Shown one piece after another: positions 42,354-48,611 of a DNA stretch of 48,611 nt. Source of the stretch: Chloroflexota bacterium (GTDB lineage: Bacteria > Chloroflexota > Dehalococcoidia > DSTF01 > RBG-16-68-14); the NCBI GenBank assembly GCA_022562155.1, contig JADFPV010000010.1, positions 1 to 48,611 of the forward strand, written 5' to 3'. A program made the position numbers and the translations under genes. How positions within the stretch are numbered: the first letter of the stretch is position 1; every line of letters begins with the position of its first letter. Below the pieces are notes generated by a model that saw nothing but the letters and a program-made list of their open reading frames with translations, ran no database searches and had not been told where the DNA came from.

Positions 42354-42620
42354 ATGTCCACGGAATTGATTCACATAGGTTTCGGCAACTACATTTCGGC
42401 CAACCATTTGATTGGGGTCGCATCGCCGGCGTCGGCGCCCATCAAGCGCCTGATCCACGAAGGGCGCACGAAAGGTATAACGTTGGACATGACAAGCGGA
42501 CGCCGCACGAAGGCCGTGATCTTCATGCAGGGCGGCTCGGTCGTCCTGGCCGCGATCACGCCCGAGACGGTCGAGGGCCGTGTGCGGTCGCATGTCCACG
42601 GAGCCGAAGAGCTTGAGTGA
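42354..42620 (+). CDS. RemA-like DUF370 protein
   Basis: 88 residues. ELIHIGFGNYISANHLIGVASPASAPIKRLIHEGRTKGITLD is the DUF370 hallmark, with the RRTKAVIFMQGGSVVLAAITPETVEGR end. In Bacillus, RemA is a DNA-binding activator of matrix genes and lies next to gmk, as here. Its last bases overlap the next gene. Role in this organism is unknown. Confidence 0.92.
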   Translation: MSTELIHIGFGNYISANHLIGVASPASAPIKRLIHEGRTKGITLDMTSGRRTKAVIFMQGGSVVLAAITPETVEGRVRSHVHGAEELE

Positions 42621-43236
42621 AACCTCCACCGCTGGGCCTGACGGCGGCCCGTTGCTCGTCGTCATCTCCGGGCCCTCGTGCGCGGGCAAGGACAGCGTGC
42701 TAGCTCGTCTCCGGGAGCGCGGCTACCCTGCCCACTTCACCGTCACGGCTACCACACGCCCGAAGCGCGAAGTGAGGCCGGAAGACCACGAGTTGCTAAG
42801 GTTCCTGAGCGAGGAGGAGTTCGACGAACTCCTCAAAAGCAATGGCCTGCTGGAGCACGCGGAGGTCTACGGCTATCACTACGGCGTGCCGAAGGCGCCT
42901 CTCCAGGAGGCGCTCGATCAAGGCAAGAACATCATCATGCGCGTGGACGTCCAAGGCGCTGAGACCATCAAGCGGCTCGTCCCAGCCGCTGTGTTGATCT
43001 TCCTCATGCTCTCCTCCATCGATGAAATCGAAGCTCGGCTGCGAGCGCGCGGCCAAGATGACGAGGCGACTCTCCAGAAGCGACTCAAAGCGGCCGTCGG
43101 CGAACTCAAGGAGCTGCCGAAATTCGACTACGTGGTGGTCAACAAGCGCGACTGCCTTGATGAGACGGTCGACACCATCGAAGCGATCCTTCTCGCCGAG
43201 CGCTGCCGCATCGGACGAGCGAGAGTCTCGATCTAG
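42592..43236 (+). CDS. gmk: Guanylate kinase
   Basis: Converts GMP to GDP. 214 residues from the ATG 42592; a TTG at 42613, overlapping the remA stop, and an ATG at 42580 are alternative starts. The P-loop GPSCAGKDSV, TATTRPKREVRPEDHEL and AEVYGYHYGVPKAPL are the family marks. It follows remA as in Firmicutes and many other bacteria. Confidence 0.95.
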   Translation: MSTEPKSLSETSTAGPDGGPLLVVISGPSCAGKDSVLARLRERGYPAHFTVTATTRPKREVRPEDHELLRFLSEEEFDELLKSNGLLEHAEVYGYHYGVPKAPLQEALDQGKNIIMRVDVQGAETIKRLVPAAVLIFLMLSSIDEIEARLRARGQDDEATLQKRLKAAVGELKELPKFDYVVVNKRDCLDETVDTIEAILLAERCRIGRARVSI

Positions 43237-43239
43237 GCA

Positions 43240-44124
43240 TTGGTTACTGTCAGAGTCCCCGCGACAAGCGCCAACCTGGGTTCCGGGTTCGACTGCCTGG
43301 GCCTTGCGCTCGCCGTGACGGCCGAGGTCGCGGTCACGGTCGAGCCGCCGGACGGCAACGATCACTCGCTGGCCCCGATGATCACGACGGCCGCTCGCGC
43401 CGCCTACCGGGAAGCGGGCCGGCCTGAACCGGCCGAGTTGCGCGTCGTATGGGAGGACTCCAATTCGAAGCGGCCGATACCAATCGCGCGCGGGCTCGGC
43501 GCCAGCGCGGCCGCCCGCGCTGCCGGCATCGTGGCCGCGAACGTGCTGATGGACCGGCCACTCTCCGACGACCAACTCCTCAACGTGGGCGCCCAGCTGG
43601 AAGGTCACGCCGATAACATCGCGCCCGCGCTGTTCGGCGGCATGCAGATCGTCATTCGGGACGCCGGAGACTGGCTTCGGCTCGCCGTGCCGCTGGCCGA
43701 AGACCTGAAGATCGTCCTCTTCATCCCAGACCTGGAGATGTTGACAAGAGAGAGCCGCGCTCGCCTGCCACAACGGTTGAAACGTGAAGACGCGATCTTC
43801 AATGTCGGCCGGGCCGCCATGCTGGTAGCGGCGCTTGAGCAGGGGCGCTGGGAGCTGCTGGACGCGTCGACGCAGGACCGCCTCCACCAGAGCGCCCGCT
43901 CCGAGCAGTTCCCTGCCCTCTACGACATCATCGACGCGGCCAAGGACGCGGGCGCGCACGGTGGGTATCTCTCGGGCGCGGGTTCGACGATCGCCGCCTT
44001 TGCGACTGATGACGTCGAGCGCGTCGCACGCCTTATGCAGCAGGCGGCGGTCGCGCGCGGCTATAGCGGCCGAACGATGATCACGGAGCCAAGCACGGAA
44101 GGCGCGACAATCATCCAACCGTAG
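43240..44124 (+). CDS. thrB: Homoserine kinase
   Basis: Phosphorylates homoserine for threonine synthesis. 294 residues from a TTG start 4 nt past the gmk stop. VRVPATSANLGSGFDCLGLAL is the GHMP-kinase N-terminus, GLGASAAARAAGIVAAN is the ATP loop, and LSGAGSTIAAF is motif 3. Its products would go with the aspartokinase at 47529 in the same branch. Confidence 0.93.
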   Translation: MVTVRVPATSANLGSGFDCLGLALAVTAEVAVTVEPPDGNDHSLAPMITTAARAAYREAGRPEPAELRVVWEDSNSKRPIPIARGLGASAAARAAGIVAANVLMDRPLSDDQLLNVGAQLEGHADNIAPALFGGMQIVIRDAGDWLRLAVPLAEDLKIVLFIPDLEMLTRESRARLPQRLKREDAIFNVGRAAMLVAALEQGRWELLDASTQDRLHQSARSEQFPALYDIIDAAKDAGAHGGYLSGAGSTIAAFATDDVERVARLMQQAAVARGYSGRTMITEPSTEGATIIQP

Positions 44125-44146
44125 CCCGGCACCGCTCTCTGCGTGG

Positions 44147-44178
44147 GACAGGCCAGCCCGTATGGGCTTCAGCCTGTC
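44147..44178 (+). terminator. Hairpin after thrB
   Basis: Outer stem GACAGGC / GCCTGTC and inner stem AGCCC / GGGCT with loop GTAT. There is no T-tract after it, so termination by itself is uncertain. Confidence 0.4.
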
Positions 44179-44285
44179 GCGTCATCCCGAAGCCTCCGAG
44201 CCTACCGCCTAATGTGTGAAGCCCTTCATAGAGGGTTCCTGCCTACCGGACTAGGATGTCAGTGAGCAAGCTAAGGAGGGGTGTC

Positions 44286-44639
44286 ATGATAGTCGAAGAA
44301 TTAGTGCAAGCCGCCATCCAACAAGAAGAATTGGAGGTCGAGCGGGTTCGTCTCGAACACGACGTTCAAGGCGTTCGCGAGCCTGCCGGCGAGGTGCGGA
44401 TCTTGACGAACGCCGCCCGGGTTCTTGCGGCTGTAACGCGAGACCCAGCCGCCACCATGCGCGATCTCGCCCGTCGCTGCGGCCAGACGGAACGCGCCGT
44501 TTGGGAGCAGCTTCGCCAACTCGAAGGAGCCGGACTGCTGACCAAACAGCGTGAGGGACGGCAAAACCACTACCAGGTCGATGAGTCCGCCCTTATCAGA
44601 CACCTTCTGACGGAAGGTGCGGCCCTGCAGGCAACGGCC
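44286..44639 (+). CDS. Winged-helix (MarR/ArsR-like) regulator
   Basis: 117 residues from the ATG 44286 (AAGGAGGGG upstream). A helix rich in Glu and Arg (EELVQAAIQQEELEVERVRLEHDVQG) is followed by a wHTH: ILTNAARVLAAVTRDPAATMRDLARRCGQTERAVWEQLRQLEGAGLLTKQREGRQNHYQVDE. No ligand-binding Cys cluster is seen. The stop touches the 3' end of the convergent cyclase gene. Confidence 0.8.
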
Positions 44640-45994
44640 TAGTCGCTGTCGCGCACCGCGAACAGCCGCTGCGGCTCCGGGATGCCCTTCAGTTCGTGCT
44701 CGCCGCGGTCCTCGAACTGCACACCCGCCGACGTTCGCGCCAGGTCGCGCACGGTAGCCGACACCAGGATCTCCCCTGGTTCAGCGACGCCTTGTACCCG
44801 CGCCGCAACCTGCACCGCGCCGCCGTGGACGTTGTTCCCTTCGCGCACGACGTCGCCAGCGTGGATACCGAGGTGGAGCGGCAGGCCGGCTTCGTTTCCC
44901 AGGTCGCGGCAGCGCTGCGCAGCCTCGATCGCCTGGCGGGCCGACGTGAACACGGCCATCACGCCATCGCCCAGCACCTTCCCCTCGATCGGCGTACCGC
45001 CGGCGTCCGTGATCGCGGCTCGCAACTTGCCGTCCAGCTCCCGCTCCCGCTCGCGGTAGGCGGCGTCCCCAAGCTTTGTCGTGAGCGCCGTGGAGTCCGC
45101 GATGTCGAGGAAGAGGATGGCGGTCATGCCGGAGGCTTTCGCCGTAGGCCTGGCGCGTCCTTGCTCAAAGAACTCGCGCATGATTTCCGTGACGGTCGGT
45201 GCAACCGCTTTCAGATCGCCGCCTGCTGGGTCGTCGCCAACGAGCTCCCGCACCGTGTCCCTGGTTACGAGTTGGGCGTCCGGTATCTGCGACGCGACTG
45301 CGCTGGTCGCCGCCACGCTACGCGGGCCCTGGGCACGCAGGGCGATGACGAGCGTCGGGACCTGGATGTTCGGCAGGTCTGGGCTAACATCATAGTTCGA
45401 GGTGAATTGCAAGTACTTCGCCGCGACGTTCGCGGAGAGACCCAGCTCGATCGCATTCTTGAGTGCGCGGCGGTTCTCCGCTGTCGCGTACGGGTGGTAG
45501 ATGTCGGAGATCGTCCGCCTAGCAAGCGGCCAGTTCGTCTCAGTCAGTTCGATCAGACTGCGGACGTTCTCTAGTCGCCACGAATCGTCGCCCCGCATCA
45601 TCGGCATCTGCAGCGCGAGCTTCTCGACTCGCTCGGGATAACGAGCGGCGTACGCGACCGAGACGGCACAGCCATCCAGCCAGCCCGCCAGGTCGAAGCG
45701 CTTCAGACCTGCATCGTTGACGATGGCCGTCAGGTCTGCGACCTGGTTGTCCAGCGATACGTCTTCGACCTCCCGCTGTGAGGCACCGATCCCTCTACGG
45801 TCGAACGAGTAGAGGCAGCGTCCCGGGCCAAGGTTCTCGGAAATCCCGCGGAAGCCATGCTCGTCCCAGTTCAGCTCTTCGGTAACGAGCCAGGAGCTGA
45901 CCCGCACGACGGGCAGGCCGTCGCCATCGCAGTAGATGCCGTAGGCCAGCCTGGTTCCGTCAGCACTAGTACAGAAGCGAATCTCCTGCTCCAT
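44639..45994 (-). CDS. Class III cyclase with inactive alpha/beta-hydrolase domain
   Basis: 451 residues from the ATG 45994, which overlaps the stop of its twin by one base (TAATG). The N-terminal half keeps the alpha/beta-hydrolase outline, but the nucleophile elbow reads GWLDG (residues 104-108, Leu instead of Ser). The acid and His positions are also not conserved. The C-terminal cyclase has TAILFLDIADSTALTTKLGD, VLGDGVMAVFTS, LHLGIHAGDVV and VQVAARVQ. The combination is like Mycobacterium Rv1900c. It probably makes cAMP or cGMP with the hydrolase domain acting only as a sensor. Confidence 0.88.
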   Translation of the reverse strand: MEQEIRFCTSADGTRLAYGIYCDGDGLPVVRVSSWLVTEELNWDEHGFRGISENLGPGRCLYSFDRRGIGASQREVEDVSLDNQVADLTAIVNDAGLKRFDLAGWLDGCAVSVAYAARYPERVEKLALQMPMMRGDDSWRLENVRSLIELTETNWPLARRTISDIYHPYATAENRRALKNAIELGLSANVAAKYLQFTSNYDVSPDLPNIQVPTLVIALRAQGPRSVAATSAVASQIPDAQLVTRDTVRELVGDDPAGGDLKAVAPTVTEIMREFFEQGRARPTAKASGMTAILFLDIADSTALTTKLGDAAYRERERELDGKLRAAITDAGGTPIEGKVLGDGVMAVFTSARQAIEAAQRCRDLGNEAGLPLHLGIHAGDVVREGNNVHGGAVQVAARVQGVAEPGEILVSATVRDLARTSAGVQFEDRGEHELKGIPEPQRLFAVRDSD

Positions 45995-47349
45995 TAGTCT
46001 TGCTCCCGCACCGCGAAGAGCCGTTGCGGCTCCGGGATGCCCTTCAGGTCGTGTTCGCCCCGGTCCTCGAATACGACGCCCGCCGACGTGCGGGCCAGAT
46101 CGCGCACCGTGGCCGACACCAGAACCTCGCCGGGCGCGGCAGCGCTCTGCACGCGCGCCGCCACTTGCACGGCACCGCCGTGGACGTTGTTCCCTTCTCG
46201 CACCACGTCGCCGGCGTGGATGCCGAGGTGGAGCGGCAGGCCCGCCTCGTTGCCGAGGTCGCGGCAACGCTGCGCTGCGTCGATGGCATTGCGCGCCGAC
46301 GTGAATACGGCCATGACGCCGTCGCCCAGCACCTTGCCCTCGACGGGCGTGCCGGCCGCCTCCGTAATCGCAGCCCTCAGCGAGGCATCCAACTCCCGCT
46401 CCCGCTCTCGATAGGCCGCGTCGCCAAGCTTCGTCGTCAGCGCCGTGGAGGCGGCGATGTCGAGGAAGAGGATGATGGCGGTGCCGGAGGAGAGAGTGGT
46501 GGCCAATCCTCCAAGACGTGCTGCTTCTTGTTCGGCCTCCTCATCCAACTCCGGTAATCCCAAGAAGCGAGCGACAGATGCTAAGACCGAATGACTGTCC
46601 TCCATCCAAGGCGGGTACGCCTCACCCTCTAGCACGTTCAATTGGGCGTTAGGGATCGCAGCTGCCATCTCCTGAGCGACCCGCACCGGGTGAACCCTAT
46701 CATGCCGACGGTGGACAACTAGCGTCGGGATAGTGACCTTTGGAAGGAGCTGCGTAACGTCGGTCTTCATGTTCTCTTCCAACGTCCTCGCCGCCACCTC
46801 ACCCGTCATTGCCATTCGCTGCAGACGTGTGAATTCAGCCGCTTGTTCCGGGTCGCTCTTCGGAATGAAGACTGCCGTCAATGCTGCCGACCCCATGCCC
46901 CACCGTCTCCGGATCAGAGGCAAGAGCGCCTGCACATCTTCGCTTCTCACAGGAAACCGAGGATACGTTCCGTACAGGATGAGCTTCTGTACCCTGTCTG
47001 GGTTCCGAACAGCAAAGGCGATAGCAGTGGGTCCTCCTTCCGACATGCCGAGAAGTTCGACGCTCTCTGAACCGAGCACATCTATCACAGCTTCGAGATC
47101 CTTTATCCTGGCGTCAAGGGAGTAATCTGCAGGATCTCGTTGGCTCAGGCCCATCCCGCGCCCGTCGTACCGCACCACGCGGCGCTGTCTCGCGAGCTGC
47201 TTCCAGAACGCCTGCGCGGCCTCCTCCCATGTGTAATGGAGGTGGGTCAGCCAGCCAGGTACTACGATCAGAGGGCAACCTTCGCCTACGGATGCGTATG
47301 CGATCCGGACGCCATCAGAAGTAGTGCAGTATTCTACTTGCTGCTCCAT
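45994..47349 (-). CDS. Class III cyclase fused to alpha/beta-hydrolase
   Basis: 451 residues, a tandem twin of the downstream gene. The hydrolase triad is intact: Ser103 in GMSEGG, Asp in HRRHDRVHP, and His in WMEDSHSV, so this one may be catalytic as an esterase or epoxide-type hydrolase. The cyclase domain has AIILFLDIAASTALTTKLGD, VLGDGVMAVFTSAR, LHLGIHAGDVV, and VQVAARVQ, where the Asn of the usual VN-x-AAR transition-state motif is Gln. It lies upstream and is coupled to its twin. Confidence 0.92.
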   Translation of the reverse strand: MEQQVEYCTTSDGVRIAYASVGEGCPLIVVPGWLTHLHYTWEEAAQAFWKQLARQRRVVRYDGRGMGLSQRDPADYSLDARIKDLEAVIDVLGSESVELLGMSEGGPTAIAFAVRNPDRVQKLILYGTYPRFPVRSEDVQALLPLIRRRWGMGSAALTAVFIPKSDPEQAAEFTRLQRMAMTGEVAARTLEENMKTDVTQLLPKVTIPTLVVHRRHDRVHPVRVAQEMAAAIPNAQLNVLEGEAYPPWMEDSHSVLASVARFLGLPELDEEAEQEAARLGGLATTLSSGTAIILFLDIAASTALTTKLGDAAYRERERELDASLRAAITEAAGTPVEGKVLGDGVMAVFTSARNAIDAAQRCRDLGNEAGLPLHLGIHAGDVVREGNNVHGGAVQVAARVQSAAAPGEVLVSATVRDLARTSAGVVFEDRGEHDLKGIPEPQRLFAVREQD

Positions 47350-47528
47350 CGCCTAACGCCTTCTTCGCAGGATGCGGACCGCGTACTGGATGCGCGGTTC
47401 CATAGCAGCACTATCCTACCACTATCGAGATCGCCTCGTATCGCTTGATGAGTGCGTCCCGTCCGCATCTCATTTCTCCGCGAAACGCCGATGCGATAGA
47501 GTGGGGCACGTAAGGAGCAGCCTGTCTC

Positions 47529-48611
47529 ATGGCCCTGATCGTCCAGAAGTACGGCGGCACGTCCGTCGCTGACGCCGAGCGCATCCAGAGCGTGGCGCAG
47601 CGCATCGCGGCGCGGCACCGGGCGGGCGATAAGCTCGTCGTCGTCGTCTCGGCGATGGGCGATACGACCGACCGGCTGCTGGAGCTGGCATCGCAGGTGA
47701 GCGAGCACCCGGAGGCGCGCGAGCTGGACGTGCTGCTCTCGACCGGCGAGATGGTGACGAAAACGCTGGTGGCGATGGCGCTGCACTCGCTCGATATCGA
47801 AGCGGTCAGCCTCACCGGCGCCCAGGCCGGCCTGCGGACGGACACCGCCCACGGCCGGGCGCGCATCCTCGAAGTCGAGCCGGCGCGCATCGAACGGGAG
47901 CTGGAGCGGGGGCGCGTCGTCATCGTCGCCGGCTTCCAGGGCATCAGCGAGGAGCTGGAGGTGACGACGCTGGGCCGCGGCGCGTCCGATATCACGCCGG
48001 TCGCGCTCGCTGCCGCGCTGAAGGCGGAGCGGTGCGAGATCTACACGGACGTGGACGGGGTCTACTCCGCCGATCCGCGCATCGAGCCGAACGCGCGCAA
48101 GCTGCGCGACATCACCTACGAAGAGATGCTGGAGTTCTCGTCGACGGGCGCGCGGGTGCTGCACCCACGCGCCGCCGAGCTGGGCATGGTCTATGGCGTG
48201 CCGATCGTCATCGCGTCCAGCTTCAGCGAGGAGCCAGGAACGCTTATCCACGGAGGCGTCAGCATGGAGCAGTTCAACAAAGTGCGCGGCATCGCCCACG
48301 AACCGCGAATCGCCAAAGTCACGCTGCGCGGCGTGCCGGACCGGCCGGGCATCGCGGCGAGCATCTTCGAGCCGCTGGCGGAGCGCCACATCTCGGTCGA
48401 CACGATCGTCCAGAACGCCAGCGTGGAGCGGCTGACCGACCTGACGTTCACGCTGGACGCCAAGGACCTGGCTGCTGCGACACCAATCGTAGAGGAGCTG
48501 GCGAAGACCGTCGGCGCGACGGACGTCGTCGCCGACGACGAGCTGGGCAAGGTGAGTATCGTCGGCACCGGCATCCAGTCCGCGCCGGGATACGCCTCGC
48601 GTATGTTCCGC
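47529..48611 (+). CDS. lysC: Aspartate kinase, 3' end outside window
   Basis: First step of the Lys/Thr/Met branch. Starts at ATG 47529 and runs in frame to the window end (361 codons). ALIVQKYGGTSVADAERI is the catalytic N-terminus, TTLGRGASDITPVALAAAL and YTDVDGVYSADPR are the ATP and Asp sites, and the first ACT domain has begun (KVTLRGVPDRPGIAASIF). A typical enzyme is about 410 residues. It is divergent from the cyclase pair. thrB, 3.4 kb to the left, acts in the same pathway. Confidence 0.95.
   Translation, partial: MALIVQKYGGTSVADAERIQSVAQRIAARHRAGDKLVVVVSAMGDTTDRLLELASQVSEHPEARELDVLLSTGEMVTKTLVAMALHSLDIEAVSLTGAQAGLRTDTAHGRARILEVEPARIERELERGRVVIVAGFQGISEELEVTTLGRGASDITPVALAAALKAERCEIYTDVDGVYSADPRIEPNARKLRDITYEEMLEFSSTGARVLHPRAAELGMVYGVPIVIASSFSEEPGTLIHGGVSMEQFNKVRGIAHEPRIAKVTLRGVPDRPGIAASIFEPLAERHISVDTIVQNASVERLTDLTFTLDAKDLAAATPIVEELAKTVGATDVVADDELGKVSIVGTGIQSAPGYASRMFR

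Noticed and set aside
42796-44118. Minus-strand frame of 440 codons opposite gmk and thrB
   Set aside because: High-GC antisense shadow; gmk and thrB are unambiguous on the plus strand.
47350-47528. Divergent region before lysC checked for a lysine riboswitch
   Set aside because: No conserved aptamer blocks or terminator seen; it looks like a simple promoter region.
1-48611. tRNA, rRNA, CRISPR arrays and insertion sequences
   Set aside because: None was recognised by eye in the window. A tRNAscan-SE or Infernal run would settle the RNA genes.

Overview
The window is a gene-dense bacterial chromosome segment of roughly 60% GC. The gene families present are F420-dependent luciferase-like oxidoreductase, several CaiB/BaiF CoA transferases, a DUF35/thiolase pair, DUF1028, alpha/beta-hydrolase + class III cyclase fusions, and tyrA-aroA-remA-gmk-thrB. 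This mix looks most like a member of the Chloroflexota (Dehalococcoidia-like or a related uncultured lineage). That placement is inference from gene families; there is no rRNA or tRNA gene here to confirm it.

Layout. 1-5 kb: 5' part of a FabF-type ketosynthase, a degenerate GGDEF-like protein, a CoA transferase, an F420 oxidoreductase, a double GNAT protein and an ANT(2'')-like nucleotidyltransferase. 5-8 kb: a minus-strand operon (thiolase, OB-fold/zinc-ribbon partner, DUF1028, small hypothetical). 8.7-10 kb: arsM behind a Cys-rich PadR regulator with a clear promoter and operator. 10.1-11.5 kb: a lower-GC islet bounded by two copies of the 3' end of the next gene. 11.5-17.2 kb: a CysRS-glycosyltransferase fusion, a glutaredoxin, and a CopC-CopD fusion divergent from a His-rich membrane protein. 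17.2-28 kb: CoA transferase, DMT exporter, serine hydrolase, amidohydrolase, a MmeI-like restriction-methyltransferase, M20 peptidase and a short 3-hydroxyacyl-CoA dehydrogenase. 28.2-28.4 kb: a cyclic di-AMP riboswitch in front of a receiver-like protein. 29-34.7 kb: Pcm, an ABM-like protein, a secreted matrixin-like protease, a beta-lactamase-like protein, an Mrr-like nuclease and an ABC-2 exporter. 34.7-38.7 kb: a retron operon that starts inside the stop codon of uvrC. 38.8-48.6 kb: S2P protease, HD protein, tyrA-aroA, remA-gmk-thrB, a wHTH protein, a tandem pair of hydrolase-cyclase fusions, and the 5' part of an aspartokinase.

The strongest find is the retron (minus strand, 36807 to 34713). 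It consists of a nucleoside-deoxyribosyltransferase-like effector, a separate winged-helix protein, an unannotated msr-msd RNA, and a retron-type reverse transcriptase. The RNA is delimited by a perfect 14-bp a1/a2 inverted repeat at 35861-35874 and 35711-35724. The a1 arm overlaps the stop of the winged-helix gene and the a2 arm overlaps the first codons of the RT. The first effector gene overlaps the uvrC stop by 4 nt. In Eco1/Ec86-type systems, as I recall them, the two effector domains are one protein; here they are two genes. Other notable items are the c-di-AMP riboswitch, the CysRS-GT2 fusion with its duplicated tail, the PadR-arsM unit, and the hydrolase-cyclase pair in which one hydrolase domain has lost its catalytic residues.
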